Assembly (NCBI GenBank): GCA_900549825.1
Contig: URQB01000005.1
Span: 77,970 to 141,969 of the forward strand
DNA length: 64,000 nucleotides
Direction: 5' to 3'
DNA from: an uncultured Oscillospiraceae bacterium
GTDB lineage: Bacteria > Bacillota > Clostridia > Oscillospirales > Acutalibacteraceae
Shown here: positions 53,728-62,751 of the stretch, piece after piece
Position numbering within the stretch: position 1 is the first letter of the stretch
How the letters are laid out: every line of letters begins with the position of its first letter
Program-made: the position numbers and the translations under genes
The notes under the pieces: model-generated
What the model was told of the DNA's origin: nothing
Databases searched by the model: none
Seen by the model: only the letters and a program-made list of their open reading frames with translations

Positions 53728-54327
53728 ATGATCCGCAACGTGATTTTTGATTTTGGAAATGTCATCGCGCGTTATGATGCCGATGAGCTGATCAGCCGGT
53801 TTTGCGCGGAGGAGACGGATCACATGGCCCTTCGGCAAGCTATTTTTCATGACTGGGCCTTGCTGGATGCTGGCAGAATCTCTTATGAAGATTATACCGC
53901 GCGGGCGCTGGAGCTGCTGCCCGCCCGCCTGCATCCCGCGGCGCGCTCTTTTTTCCGCGATTGGTATCGCCATATGCCCTATGTGGATGGAATGCCGGAG
54001 CTGATTGCAGACTTAAAGGGAAAGGGAATCCCGCTATATCTTCTGTCGAATGCATCGGTATATTTTTCGCAGCATCTGGATTTTTACGACGCTTTGCGGG
54101 GCTTTGCAGGGATAGTGATATCGGGCGCACTGCAAATGGCGAAGCCGGAGCCGGGTATTTACACCTGTCTGCTTAAAAAATATGCGCTTATTCCGGAGGA
54201 ATGCCTCTTTATTGACGACTTGGAGGAAAACATCCGGGCCGCGCAGCGGTGCGGGATGGAGGGCTATGTCTTTAACGGAGATACGGCCCGCCTGAGAACC
54301 TTTCTTTTCTCCCGGCTGGCTGAATGA
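53728..54327 (+). CDS. HAD-superfamily hydrolase (haloacid dehalogenase-like, IA)
   Basis: A 199-aa phosphatase-like protein. Motif I is IFDFGNVIARYD: the nucleophile Asp8 is followed by Phe-Gly, so the second Asp of DxD is replaced by Gly, as is common in the subgroup of FDFGNV proteins (YihX-like, alpha-D-glucose-1-phosphate phosphatase). LLSNAS is motif II, KPEPGIY motif III and FIDDLEENI motif IV. A helical cap lies at about 20-80. It is 29 nt after the flavodoxin gene. The substrate is unknown. Confidence 0.87.
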   Translation: MIRNVIFDFGNVIARYDADELISRFCAEETDHMALRQAIFHDWALLDAGRISYEDYTARALELLPARLHPAARSFFRDWYRHMPYVDGMPELIADLKGKGIPLYLLSNASVYFSQHLDFYDALRGFAGIVISGALQMAKPEPGIYTCLLKKYALIPEECLFIDDLEENIRAAQRCGMEGYVFNGDTARLRTFLFSRLAE

Positions 54328-54334
54328 ATCCCGC

Positions 54335-54363
54335 TTGCAAAGAAGCACAAAATGTAATACGAT
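54335..54363 (+). promoter_or_regulatory. Promoter of the DtxR/MntR-type regulator gene
   Basis: TTGCAA (54335-54340), 17-nt spacer, TACGAT (54358-54363). Confidence 0.6.
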
Positions 54364-54393
54364 AAATACACGACGTAAAAAGGGGGGTTCGCC

Positions 54394-54765
54394 ATGAAAA
54401 TACAGGAATCCGGCGAAAACTATCTGGAAATGATCCTCATGCTGAAAAATGAAAAGGGCAGCGTGCGCTCGATCGACGTTGCGCATGCGCTCTCCGTCAC
54501 AAAGCCCAGTGTTTCCAGGGCGATGTCCATTCTGCGTAAGGCGGGGCATATCACGATGGATGACGAGGGCTTTCTCGGCCTGACGGACTCCGGGAGCGAG
54601 ATTGCGGAGCGGATTTATGAGCGCCATAAGCTTTTAACGGAATACCTGACAGCGCTCGGCGTCAGCCCTGAAACCGCAGCGCAGGATGCCTGCCGGATGG
54701 AGCATGTCATCAGCCAGGAATCCTTTGACAAAATCCGCGCGCATGTGACCGGCGGGAAATCGTGA
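54394..54765 (+). CDS. DtxR/MntR-family metal-dependent regulator
   Basis: A 123-aa repressor. The winged helix has VRSIDVAHALSVTKPSVSRAMSILRKAG. The dimer/metal domain keeps Glu and His in RIYERHKLLTEYL and Cys-x-x-Glu-His in CRMEHVIS, the ligand arrangement of DtxR-class proteins (DtxR Cys102, Glu105, His106). No SH3 domain, so MntR length. It precedes the ECF transporter by only 6 nt, hinting at metal control of that transporter, though Co/Ni or Mn/Fe specificity cannot be read. A riboswitch-controlled P-type ATPase lies elsewhere in the window. Confidence 0.9.
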   Translation: MKIQESGENYLEMILMLKNEKGSVRSIDVAHALSVTKPSVSRAMSILRKAGHITMDDEGFLGLTDSGSEIAERIYERHKLLTEYLTALGVSPETAAQDACRMEHVISQESFDKIRAHVTGGKS

Positions 54766-54771
54766 TAGCGG

Positions 54772-55698
54772 ATGAAACAGAATTTGTATGAAAAAAACGC
54801 CGCCCGCAGGCCAAAGCTGCGTTTTCAGGCGCAGCACCCGCTGGCGGCGCTCCTGTATTATATCGGTGTTTTTGCTGCGCTTTTTCTGTTTGACAGCCTG
54901 TTTTATAGCGTCGTTATTCTCATCTGGATGGTGCCGCTTGCCTGCCGGACGGCGGGCAGGCGCAGAGCCCTGCGCCTTTTTGGCGGCGCGCTTCTCTTTG
55001 GCGGGCTTCTTCTTTTGATCAATCCGCTTATCAACAACGAGGGGCTTCATATCCTCTTTTATCTGGGAGAGCGCCCGGTGACGCTGGAATCGCTGCTCTA
55101 CGGTGCGCATAACCTGCTGCTGGTCGCGGCGCTGTTGATGGTTTTCCCCTCTTTCAACATTTTGCTGGATAGCGAGCGCGTTCTGTTCCTGTTTTCCCGC
55201 CTGATGCATACGAGCGCGTTGATTTTGAGCATGGCGATGCGCTTTGTGCCGCTGCTCACCCGCCGTGCACGGGAATTGCGGCAGCTCCACCGGCAAGAGG
55301 GGGCGCGCCTGCCCGCCCGCCTGCGCCATGCGGGGAAATTGCTCGGTGCGCTGCTCGACTGGACGATGGAGGAGGGGATGCAATCCTCCCGTACGCTCCG
55401 GGCGCGCGGATACGGCGGACAAAGCCGGACCTTTTACAGCGCATTCCGCTTTACGCCCCGGGATGCGGGTGCGCTGTGCTTCCTTTTGGCATCGCTGGCA
55501 TCGCTTTTCGGCCTGCGCTTGTTGGGCGCGGGAAAATGGCTGTATTTCCCTGCCTTTGACGCGCCGCGCATTGACCTCGTCCAGGCGGCGGGGCTTGGTG
55601 CGCTCTGCCTGATGTGCGGGTACCCGTTTCTGCTGGAGGCCGGGAGCCGGATGCTATGCTGCCTTGAGGCGCGCAGAAGGAGGGAGATCCTTGTCTGA
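54772..55698 (+). CDS. ECF transporter transmembrane component (EcfT)
   Basis: A 308-aa membrane scaffold with about six hydrophobic segments. The C-terminal cytoplasmic coupling helices carry AMRFVPLLTRRAREL and SRTLRARGYG, the Ala-Arg-Gly motif that contacts the ATPase. ATG 54772 follows the regulator stop by 6 nt. It overlaps the ATPase start by 8 nt. The last 100 residues add hydrophobic helices. Forms a complex with the fused ATPase and the S component downstream. Confidence 0.9.
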   Translation: MKQNLYEKNAARRPKLRFQAQHPLAALLYYIGVFAALFLFDSLFYSVVILIWMVPLACRTAGRRRALRLFGGALLFGGLLLLINPLINNEGLHILFYLGERPVTLESLLYGAHNLLLVAALLMVFPSFNILLDSERVLFLFSRLMHTSALILSMAMRFVPLLTRRARELRQLHRQEGARLPARLRHAGKLLGALLDWTMEEGMQSSRTLRARGYGGQSRTFYSAFRFTPRDAGALCFLLASLASLFGLRLLGAGKWLYFPAFDAPRIDLVQAAGLGALCLMCGYPFLLEAGSRMLCCLEARRRREILV

Positions 55699-57286
55699 CA
55701 AACAGCCGTTGATTGCCCTGCGGGATTATGGTTTTACTTATGCGATGGGAACAGAGCCGGCCCTGCGGCATATTTCCCTGGAAATACAGGAGGGGGATTT
55801 TGTCGTCCTTTGCGGCGCGTCCGGCAGCGGGAAGAGCACCCTGCTTGAAGTATTGAAGCCGGATCTCGCGCCCTGCGGCACCTCAGTGGGGAAAATCGAA
55901 GCCTCGCTCTCTCCGCAGGAGACGGCGATCGTTTTCCAGAATCCGGAAGCACAGCTGCTGACAACCAGCGTGCTGGGGGACCTGGCCCTTCCGATGGAAA
56001 ACCGCGGCCTGCCGCCGCAGGTGATGCGCCGTCGTATGGCGGAGACGGTGAGTTTTTTTGGGCTGGAGCCTTTGCTCCACCGGGGACCCGAGTTGCTCTC
56101 CGGCGGGGAGAAGCAGCTCGTGGCCCTCTGCGCCGCGCTCATGATGCAGCCGGAGCTGCTCTTGCTCGACGAGCCTGCGGCGCAGCTTGACCCGATTGCA
56201 TCGCGCGCTTTTTTTGATATGCTCCGCCGTGTGCATGAAGAGCTCGGGATCACAATTGTGCTGGCTGAGCACCGGCTCGACGAGGCTGCGGCGCTCGGCA
56301 ACCGTCTGGTGCTTCTGCAAAGCGGGGAGATTCAATACACCGGCGTGCCGGAGGAGGTGTTCCGCAGCGTGTGGAGCCGGGGAGATGAAGCCTTCCTGCC
56401 TTTCGTGCCGCAGGTGCCGCTGTGCGCTCTGTCGCTGGATGAAGCGAAGCCGCTTGCCCTGACGCCGCCCCAATTGAGGGAGCGCTTCCGCCCGCTTTTG
56501 CAGGCAGGGCGGATCATACCAGGGCCCGGGCAGGCACCGTTGCCATCCGGGAAACCGGTACTGGCGTTTCGGGATGTGTGTTTTTCCTATGAAAAAGGGG
56601 AACCCGTGCTTCAAAACCTGCGTATGGAGCTATATGAAAATGAAATTCTTTGCCTGCTCGGCGGAAACGGAAGCGGGAAGAGCACGCTGTTAAAGCTTGC
56701 CGCGGGGTTGCTGTCTCCGCGCGCGGGTCGGGTGAAGCGCGCGAAGAATCTGCGGATCGGCTATCTGCCGCAGAGCCTGCAATCCTGTTTTCTGGCTGAT
56801 ACGCTGGAAGAAGCCCTTCAGGACAGCCGGGAACGGGGCGGACGCACCCTGGAAGAGCAGGAGCGGCTGGAAGAGGCCTTTGGGCTGACAGAATTGTTAG
56901 GCCGCCACCCCTATGATCTGAGCGGGGGCGAGCAGCAGCGGGCGGCTTTTGCCTCGCTTTTGCTGCGCCGCCCGGATGTGCTGCTGCTCGACGAGCCGAC
57001 GAAAGGGCTCGACCCGGCGGCGAAGGCGTTTTTGGGGGAAGTGCTGCACCGGCTTTCGATGCCGGTTTTGCTTGCCACGCATGATATTCCATTTGCTGCA
57101 GCCTTTGCGGACCGGTGCGCGATGCTCTTCGACGGCGCGGTGGCGGATGCCGCCTGCCCGCGCAGCTTTTTTCAGGGAAGCCGGTATTACACCACTGCCA
57201 TCGGACAGGCACTTTCTCCCCTTGGCAGCGATGCGATTTTATATGAGGATGTGCTGTCATTATGTGGGCGAGAAAAGCAGGTGTAG
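55691..57286 (+). CDS. ECF transporter, fused EcfA-EcfA' ATP-binding protein
   Basis: A 531-aa protein with two complete nucleotide-binding domains, each with Walker A (GASGSGKST near residue 45; GGNGSGKST near residue 330), signature (LSGGEKQ; LSGGEQQ) and Walker B (LLLLDEPAAQLD; LLLDEPTKGLD). ECF ATPases are usually two separate proteins, so this is a fusion. TTG 55691 follows AAGGAGGGAG. Overlaps the S-component gene by 25 nt, so translation is coupled. Confidence 0.92.
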   Translation: MSDKQPLIALRDYGFTYAMGTEPALRHISLEIQEGDFVVLCGASGSGKSTLLEVLKPDLAPCGTSVGKIEASLSPQETAIVFQNPEAQLLTTSVLGDLALPMENRGLPPQVMRRRMAETVSFFGLEPLLHRGPELLSGGEKQLVALCAALMMQPELLLLDEPAAQLDPIASRAFFDMLRRVHEELGITIVLAEHRLDEAAALGNRLVLLQSGEIQYTGVPEEVFRSVWSRGDEAFLPFVPQVPLCALSLDEAKPLALTPPQLRERFRPLLQAGRIIPGPGQAPLPSGKPVLAFRDVCFSYEKGEPVLQNLRMELYENEILCLLGGNGSGKSTLLKLAAGLLSPRAGRVKRAKNLRIGYLPQSLQSCFLADTLEEALQDSRERGGRTLEEQERLEEAFGLTELLGRHPYDLSGGEQQRAAFASLLLRRPDVLLLDEPTKGLDPAAKAFLGEVLHRLSMPVLLATHDIPFAAAFADRCAMLFDGAVADAACPRSFFQGSRYYTTAIGQALSPLGSDAILYEDVLSLCGREKQV

Positions 57287-57957
57287 TGATTGGGGGAGTT
57301 TGCCTGGCGGCGGCGCCGCTGGCGGTTTTCCTGCAGAAGGAGGAGGGCGCTTTTTTGCCCGCGCTGCTGCTCGCGGTATGTGGTCTGCTGCTGGTGCTCT
57401 TTTCCGTCTTTGAGCGCAGCAGGGCAGGGGCGCAGACGGTGGTGCTGATTGCCCTGCTTTCGGCGGTTTCCTGCGCGGGGCGGGTCCTGTTTGCCGGTAT
57501 CCCAAGTGTGCAGCCCTCCTCCTGCCTGATTATCCTGACGGGGATCGTATTCGGCCCGCAGGCAGGGTTTATGACGGGCGCGATGACAGCTCTGACCTCC
57601 AATATGCTGTTGGGACAAGGCCCCTGGACGGTCTGGCAGATGGCGGCCTGGGGGATGATGGGGCTGCTGTCCGGCCTGCTGCGCCGGTTTTTGGAGAAGC
57701 ATTTGATTGTGCTTTCGGCGTATGGGTTTCTCTGGGGCTTTCTGTTTGGCTGGTTTATGAATTTATGGACGGTATCGGGCGGCTTTTTCGGGCCGTTTTC
57801 CCTGCGGGCGGTGATTGCCGCCGGTACGGCCTCTCTGCCGCTTGATCTTGCGCATGCGGTCTGCAACCTGCTTTTGCTGCTCCTGTTGGCGCGGCCGTTC
57901 CTGCGGAAGCTGGAACGGATCGCGGTGAAATATGGGCTGAAACAACAAGTGAAATAG
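57262..57957 (+). CDS. ECF transporter substrate-binding (S) component
   Basis: A 231-aa membrane protein with six to seven hydrophobic helices. The blocks IVFGPQAGFMTGAMTALTSN, GQGPWTVWQMAAWGMMG and LPLDLAHAVCN are those of the S-component subgroup often called CbrT or vitamin B12/precursor-like in Clostridia. The ligand (vitamin, cobalamin precursor or metal) cannot be assigned from the sequence. It is the last gene of the regulator-EcfT-EcfAA'-EcfS operon, followed by a terminator. Confidence 0.85.
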   Translation: MWARKAGVVIGGVCLAAAPLAVFLQKEEGAFLPALLLAVCGLLLVLFSVFERSRAGAQTVVLIALLSAVSCAGRVLFAGIPSVQPSSCLIILTGIVFGPQAGFMTGAMTALTSNMLLGQGPWTVWQMAAWGMMGLLSGLLRRFLEKHLIVLSAYGFLWGFLFGWFMNLWTVSGGFFGPFSLRAVIAAGTASLPLDLAHAVCNLLLLLLLARPFLRKLERIAVKYGLKQQVK

Positions 57958-57963
57958 AATTTG

Positions 57964-58002
57964 AAACACACGCGCGCGGGTTTTCCCGTGCGTGTTATTT
58001 TT
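57964..58002 (+). terminator. Terminator of the ECF operon
   Basis: A stem of CGCGCGGG / CCCGTGCG with flanking AACAC/GTGTT, then ATTTTTAA. Confidence 0.8.
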
Positions 58003-58146
58003 AACGGTCACAATTATTAAACCCTATTGTAATTTTGAAGCGCTCATGATACAATTCATCTGTATCAATCCATGAGAAAAAATGATGGAAAATCCTAAAA
58101 CTTGCTCAGACATATTTCCATAACGACAGAAAAGGAGGAGAATGGG

Positions 58147-60156
58147 TTGAAAAGGACTTGGAGAAAAGCCGTCTCAATGGGAATGGCGCTTCTTCTGACC
58201 CTTTCCGTGGTGGCGGCGGGTTCAGGGAGCAGCCCTGTTTTGCGGGAGAGCGTGCAGGCAGGAGTGACCATTGGCGCGAAGGCGCAGCAGGCCGCGACGG
58301 TCGAAGAAGCTGTGGAGGAGTTGACCGGCGTTTCGCAGCAGACGGAGGCGCCCGCCCCTGAGGGAAAAACGGTTTCGACCTGTCAAAAGGGAAACGGCGG
58401 CATGGCCAACACGGACTGCCACGGCGATTGCCCCTACTGCCCCACGATCATCCTGCCGGGAATCGGGCAGTCCCGTGCCTTCCTGCTCGATGAGGACGGA
58501 AACCGGGCGGTCGACGAGCAGGGGAATGCAATCACCTCCTGGCCGCTTTATTTCAATGTCAATGAGCTGATCAAGGAGCTGGCGGCGCCGCTGGTGAAAA
58601 TGCTGATTACGCAGAGGGATTGCGGCTTTACGGACAAAGCCTCCGACGTCCTCTCGGAGATGCTCTCCGTCAACCGGACAAATCCGGACGGCACGCTGGC
58701 GAACAAGATTGAAACCGTGCGGTATTATCAGTCCTTTGCGGACTGCAAGGAGGAGGATCGGGAGTATTTCTACCGGATGGTGCCCGTTCAGCCGCTGACG
58801 GAGGTGGCGGGGGAGGACCATGTGTATTTCTTCACCTTCAATGCCTTCGGAGAACCATATGAGGCGGCGAGGGATCTCAACGACTATATCCAGATGGTGA
58901 AGGAGCAGACCGGGCACGACAAGGTAAATCTCCTGCCCGTCAGCCTCGGCGGCACAGTGGCCACTGCCTATTTCAGCGCGTATCCGGAAACGCAGGATAT
59001 CAACAAGGTGGTCAACGTCGTAGCGGCGCTCGACGGCTCCTCCATTGTCAGCGACCTGCTGAGGGGCAGCAATATCATCACGGATGACTACGTTTATACA
59101 GATTTGTTCCCGGATCTGATCGGCGAAGACGAGCCGCTGAGCTACCTTGTGAGCGTATTGGTGCGCATCATTCCGAAGCAGGTCATCTACGATTTGCTGG
59201 ATAAGGCACTCTCCAAGGTGCTCGATACGCTCGTGGTCAACTGCCCGTCCATGTGGGCACTGGTGCCAAGCGCGGAATATCCGGCTTTGCGGGAGCAATA
59301 TCTGAGCGATGAGGCACACGCCGCCCTGCGGGAAAAGACCGACCGCTATTATCAGGCGCAGAAGCGTATGGAAACCGAGGTGCCTCGACAAGTGTCGCGC
59401 GGGATTGAGATTTATAACCTGTGCGGCTATGGAATGCCATTTGGAGCGGTCAATTATCCTTATTTTGGGCTGGTCGGCTCCACGCCGTATCTTTCCACAG
59501 ATGAGATTATCGAGGTATATTCCACCGCGATGCATGCGAAGAGCGCGCAGCTGGGAAAGACCTTCCCGGATGGCTACCAGCAGGATGGCGCCTTCTGCAA
59601 GGAACCGTCTCATCATCATCTCTCCCCGGACCGCACGGTCGACGCTTCAGCGGGCGTTCTGCCGGAGCAGACCTGGTATTACCGCAATCAGGATCATGAG
59701 GGCATCGCGGGCAACGATGCTGCGCTGAAGCTGGCGGCCACGCTCCTGCTGCGTGCGGAACCCATGAGTGTACACAGTTTTCCGGAGCGTTTCCCGCAGT
59801 TCAACGGCACGCGCAACACAAAAAAGCTGCGCAGGGATGTGATCCCGGTATTGGAGCAGGCGGAGGCGGACGGTACGGTTGTCGCCCTGCCGCAGGCGCA
59901 GCGGGACGAATTATATGCGGCAATGGAGCAAGTTAACACAATGCTCGCCTCCACCATTGCCGACGACGCGCAGGCAAAGGCGGCGGAAGCCCGGCTGCGC
60001 ACAGCGCTTGCGGACGCGGGGCTGATGGAGGGCCCATCCGAATCGGCGGAGACATGGAATAAGATTGCCAAAACATTGTGTAAATTTATCTCCGACGTAT
60101 TATACAAGGTGCTCGGTCCACGCGGCTTTTCCGATGTGGCGCGGCACATGAAATGA
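58147..60156 (+). CDS. Secreted alpha/beta-hydrolase, paralogue of 25417-27279
   Basis: A 669-aa exported protein. The signal peptide (about residues 1-40; MALLLTLSVVAAGSGSS) is followed by a 50-residue linker and a Cys-rich entry (CQKGNGG, CHGDCPYC). PTIILPGIGQSRAFL is the oxyanion strand; the nucleophile elbow is LLPVSLGG with Pro in place of the first Gly of G-x-S-x-G. GSSIVSDLL, and near residue 490 SHHHLSPDRTVDAS and NQDHEGIAG hold candidate Asp/His. Shared positions with the first hydrolase are GEDHV-FTF, TGH-KVNL and SSIV-DLL. TTG 58147 follows AAAGGAGGAG by 6 nt. The C-terminus is a coil-rich tail. Confidence 0.78.
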   Translation: MKRTWRKAVSMGMALLLTLSVVAAGSGSSPVLRESVQAGVTIGAKAQQAATVEEAVEELTGVSQQTEAPAPEGKTVSTCQKGNGGMANTDCHGDCPYCPTIILPGIGQSRAFLLDEDGNRAVDEQGNAITSWPLYFNVNELIKELAAPLVKMLITQRDCGFTDKASDVLSEMLSVNRTNPDGTLANKIETVRYYQSFADCKEEDREYFYRMVPVQPLTEVAGEDHVYFFTFNAFGEPYEAARDLNDYIQMVKEQTGHDKVNLLPVSLGGTVATAYFSAYPETQDINKVVNVVAALDGSSIVSDLLRGSNIITDDYVYTDLFPDLIGEDEPLSYLVSVLVRIIPKQVIYDLLDKALSKVLDTLVVNCPSMWALVPSAEYPALREQYLSDEAHAALREKTDRYYQAQKRMETEVPRQVSRGIEIYNLCGYGMPFGAVNYPYFGLVGSTPYLSTDEIIEVYSTAMHAKSAQLGKTFPDGYQQDGAFCKEPSHHHLSPDRTVDASAGVLPEQTWYYRNQDHEGIAGNDAALKLAATLLLRAEPMSVHSFPERFPQFNGTRNTKKLRRDVIPVLEQAEADGTVVALPQAQRDELYAAMEQVNTMLASTIADDAQAKAAEARLRTALADAGLMEGPSESAETWNKIAKTLCKFISDVLYKVLGPRGFSDVARHMK

Positions 60157-60194
60157 AAAGGTGTGCGGATTCATCCGAAGCGCTGAGTGGGGAG

Positions 60195-60374
60195 GTGCGC
60201 TGGCAACTTAAAAAAGAGCAGGATTTCAATCCGCACAGGCTGGAGCGGCACCTGACGCTCGCATGGCAATTGGGGGCGATTCCTGCGGTGATTCTCACAA
60301 AAGCAGACGAGGCGGAGGATTTCACCGCGCAGGTGCGCGCAGCGGAGAAGCTGAGCGGAACGCAGGGCGAATAA
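60195..60374 (+). pseudogene. rsgA: Fragment of ribosome GTPase RsgA
   Basis: Sixty codons read QDFNPHRLERHLTLAWQLGA, IPAVILTKADEAEDF, TAQVRAAEKL, which is the segment of RsgA (YjeQ) covering the NPHRLERYL block and the TKAD (G4) guanine-specificity motif. The OB domain before it and the P-loop and zinc domain after it are absent. It has an open frame to 60374 but no own start other than an ATG overlapping the hydrolase stop, so it is a relic. Confidence 0.8.
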
Positions 60375-60392
60375 AAAAGATAAAACGAAAGA

Positions 60393-60436
60393 GGCAGTGG
60401 AATCCGCATATAGCGGATTCCACTGCCTTTCTTTTC
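60393..60436. terminator. Strong terminator, active in both directions
   Basis: Perfect 15-bp stem GGCAGTGGAATCCGC / GCGGATTCCACTGCC with loop ATATA. Plus side TTTCTTTT, minus side TCTTTCGTTTTATC. It may be the old terminator of purB (minus strand). Confidence 0.9.
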
Positions 60437-60483
60437 TTATGAAGGGGCCGTTCTGAGCCCTTGCTTCCCGTTTGGGCTCGGCG

Positions 60484-60538
60484 TCAGACGTTGATCTCAA
60501 CCTCAAGCCCCAGCTCGTCCGCATAGCGGTCGAGAATC
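60484..60538. repeat. Left copy of 55-bp direct repeat (purB 3' end)
   Basis: The bases 60484-60538 are identical to 63946-64000, starting at the stop codon of purB. The identity continues to the window edge, so its full length is unknown. Confidence 0.95.
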
Positions 60539-60672
60539 GGGCGGATCTGCTCCGCCACGAACTCCTCCGTCTGCTGCGGAGCACGACCGACGAAATTCGC
60601 CGGATGCATGAGCGCTTTCAGCTCGTCAAGCGTGGTGCCGAAGAGCGGGTCGCCCGCGCAGGTTTTCCGATG
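60484..60672 (-). pseudogene. purB: Duplicated 3' end of purB (adenylosuccinate lyase)
   Basis: The minus strand encodes the last ~57 residues of adenylosuccinate lyase: AGDPLFGTTLDELKALMHP, NFVGRAPQQTEEFVAEQI, RPILDRYADELGLEVEINV and stop. Upstream of about 60672 the frame continues into unrelated sequence with no start. The same ending appears again at 63946, where the frame runs out of the window. A small hairpin GAGCCC / GGGCTC (60455-60479) follows the stop. Confidence 0.78.
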
Positions 60673-60841
60673 TGATCCGGCATATCCAATGAAAAGGAAG
60701 AAGTCTGCGAAAATAAAATAATGAATAAAAAAAGGGCTGCTGTTCATCAGCGACGGGCGGCCCTTGTCATTCTTCAGCAGGACTATACTGGTAAATTGAG
60801 AGGGATATATCGATTATGATGGATGAAACGTATCTTTTTGG

Positions 60842-60870
60842 TTGACTATTATTAGCAGATATGATAAAAT
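60842..60870 (+). promoter_or_regulatory. Promoter of the island gene cluster
   Basis: TTGACT (60842-60847), 17-nt spacer, TAAAAT (60865-60870) with TG before the -10; leader of about 165 nt. Confidence 0.72.
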
Positions 60871-61038
60871 AATCTATTAGTTAGCCGGTGCTTACTCATG
60901 GATTATCCCGTTGTTCAACTGTACTGGAACAAATGATTTGCTGAAAGAGCGGCAAGGTAGGGTAATGGCTGCGAGAAGCAATGAAATGAGAAAAGATCCA
61001 GATTATATCATGTCTATTTAAACAAGGAGATGCAAGTC

Positions 61039-62100
61039 ATGAGGAAGACATTATTATCCAGAATTCTGGCCCTGTCTCTTGCAATTGTCATCTTTGCATC
61101 AATGAGTTTTTCTGTTGATGCCGCGGAGCTTTCTGAAAGACATGCGATTGCTCAGACAAAAAAAGAACTTATCGCAGACGGTTTCCCGGAAGCTGCGATG
61201 CCGCTTCTTGAGAAATCTGATTTCAATCTGTACGCAAGGGAAGCAATACAATTTGAAACTTCCCTTTATACGATTGATGAACTGACAAGCATTGAATACT
61301 ATACAAATGCTAGTCGGCAGCAGCTCTTAAAGGACGGCTATACAGAAGAACAAATCTCTGAGATATCCGCTAATCTAAATAAATTGCGTAACCTGTCCGA
61401 CAAGGAATTGGCCAATCAATATGGCCGTGATGAACAGGAGATTAAGCTCCTTCGTATGGCGTTAGCGGAAAATGATGTGGCTCCGCTTTCGATTGAAAGC
61501 GATGATTTGGTCACCTCATCCGGTACAATTGGAACAAATAAGCTGGAAATTGCCACCCTTGTTCAAAATCAAAGTAATGATTCGCATGCGATAGCCGAGG
61601 TAAAAAAAGTAATATCTAAAAGGCAAGAAGTGATTTATCTTGTCGGTGCAGAGTTTTCCTGGCAGAAGCGGCCGGTTTGGACTGTCAGCACAGATCACAT
61701 TGCTCTTGGCTGGAATAAGAGTCTAAGTGCAACGGGGTATGGAGGTATTATTATGTATAAAACAAATTTACAAAACGATCAATACGTCATGAAAGGCGTT
61801 TCATATACCCCTTATGCCGGAAATGGAGTGAAATTCAGTTTCAAACAATTGGCGTGGGATTCAAATTACAATGTAGATGCTGTCATAGATGGCGGCATGG
61901 TTACTTGCGCAGTGTTCGAGGAGAGAAGGCAAAATTTGACTGCTCAACTGGTAGTTCAATATGAACACTCCAGACCGGGAATTACGGGGGGCTCTATGTC
62001 TGTGAGTTCAGCCGGTACTATAGCAATTAGCGTGGGAGCGGGACTAATATCAGATTTCTCTGTATCAAATAGCAATACATCGGAGTATTTTAGCATCTAG
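61039..62100 (+). CDS. Secreted protein of unknown function (island gene 1)
   Basis: A 353-aa exported protein with signal peptide (to about residue 30, FSVDAAE). Residues 30-160 are alpha-helical and charged (AIAQTKKELIADGFPEAAMPLL, SRQQLLKDGYTEEQISEI). After a linker (LVTSSGTIGTNK) the C-terminal half is beta-rich with many Tyr, Asn and Ser (VIYLVGAEFSWQKRPVW, GGIIMYKTNL). I recognise no family. ATG 61039 follows AAGGAGA by 8 nt, better than ATG 61030. The mature protein has no anchor, so it may be released or be a substrate of the neighbouring protease. Confidence 0.72.
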   Translation: MRKTLLSRILALSLAIVIFASMSFSVDAAELSERHAIAQTKKELIADGFPEAAMPLLEKSDFNLYAREAIQFETSLYTIDELTSIEYYTNASRQQLLKDGYTEEQISEISANLNKLRNLSDKELANQYGRDEQEIKLLRMALAENDVAPLSIESDDLVTSSGTIGTNKLEIATLVQNQSNDSHAIAEVKKVISKRQEVIYLVGAEFSWQKRPVWTVSTDHIALGWNKSLSATGYGGIIMYKTNLQNDQYVMKGVSYTPYAGNGVKFSFKQLAWDSNYNVDAVIDGGMVTCAVFEERRQNLTAQLVVQYEHSRPGITGGSMSVSSAGTIAISVGAGLISDFSVSNSNTSEYFSI

Positions 62101-62166
62101 CCGACATAGCCCAGGTAGTGCATGGCACTGATTGGGTATTATCGATCTCCAAGGAGTTTGATTATA

Positions 62167-62751
62167 GTGAAATTAAAAAAAATAAAAATATTTATTTTAG
62201 TTGGATTACTCATTATCGTAATAGTTTTTATTTCGATTCAGGTACTGGGAACTTATTACCCTGCTCAAGAACCTGACAGGATTAGAACCGATATGGCACA
62301 GGTGTTGCAGGCACATGAAAAAATAGGCGATAATTACTCGAATCCCACGGTACTTCGCGGAAAAAGTGGCGATTATTTTATTGTATTTGATCAGGAAGAG
62401 GGAAAGGCGATCGGATGTGTGCGTGCAAAAAATCGCTTTTTTGACTTTGGCAAAACAAAAATATCGAGTTATGGCGAAGGGGAATTCCGGCCGGATGCCG
62501 GGATTTCCGACCTGATCGTCTCATCTTATGGAAATGTCCAGTATGGGAAATTTATAAATTCTGATATTGTAAAGATTGAATTTTATATTGACAACTTGCT
62601 GGAACAGACATTCATGAGAAACGATGACCCTAAAATTGGTTCGAAAGATTTCTATTTGGTGGAATTAGACGAAAAATATTATCAGTATGGCGCTCCAAAC
62701 GTTCGTCTCGTGTGTTATAACGAAAAAGGTGAAGTGTTGTATGAGCTTTAA
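62167..62751 (+). CDS. Membrane-anchored protein of unknown function (island gene 2)
   Basis: A 194-aa protein with a single N-terminal membrane helix (IFILVGLLIIVIVFISIQVLG, residues 8-28) and a Tyr-rich extracellular domain (GDYFIVFDQEEGKAIGCVRA, VKIEFYIDNLLEQTFMR, LVELDEKYYQYGAPNVRLV). GTG 62167 follows AAGGAG by 10 nt. It overlaps the protease gene by 11 nt, so the two are translationally coupled and probably act together. Domain not recognised; the end NVRLVCYNEKGEVLYEL resembles the last strands of an immunoglobulin-like fold. Confidence 0.72.
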   Translation: MKLKKIKIFILVGLLIIVIVFISIQVLGTYYPAQEPDRIRTDMAQVLQAHEKIGDNYSNPTVLRGKSGDYFIVFDQEEGKAIGCVRAKNRFFDFGKTKISSYGEGEFRPDAGISDLIVSSYGNVQYGKFINSDIVKIEFYIDNLLEQTFMRNDDPKIGSKDFYLVELDEKYYQYGAPNVRLVCYNEKGEVLYEL

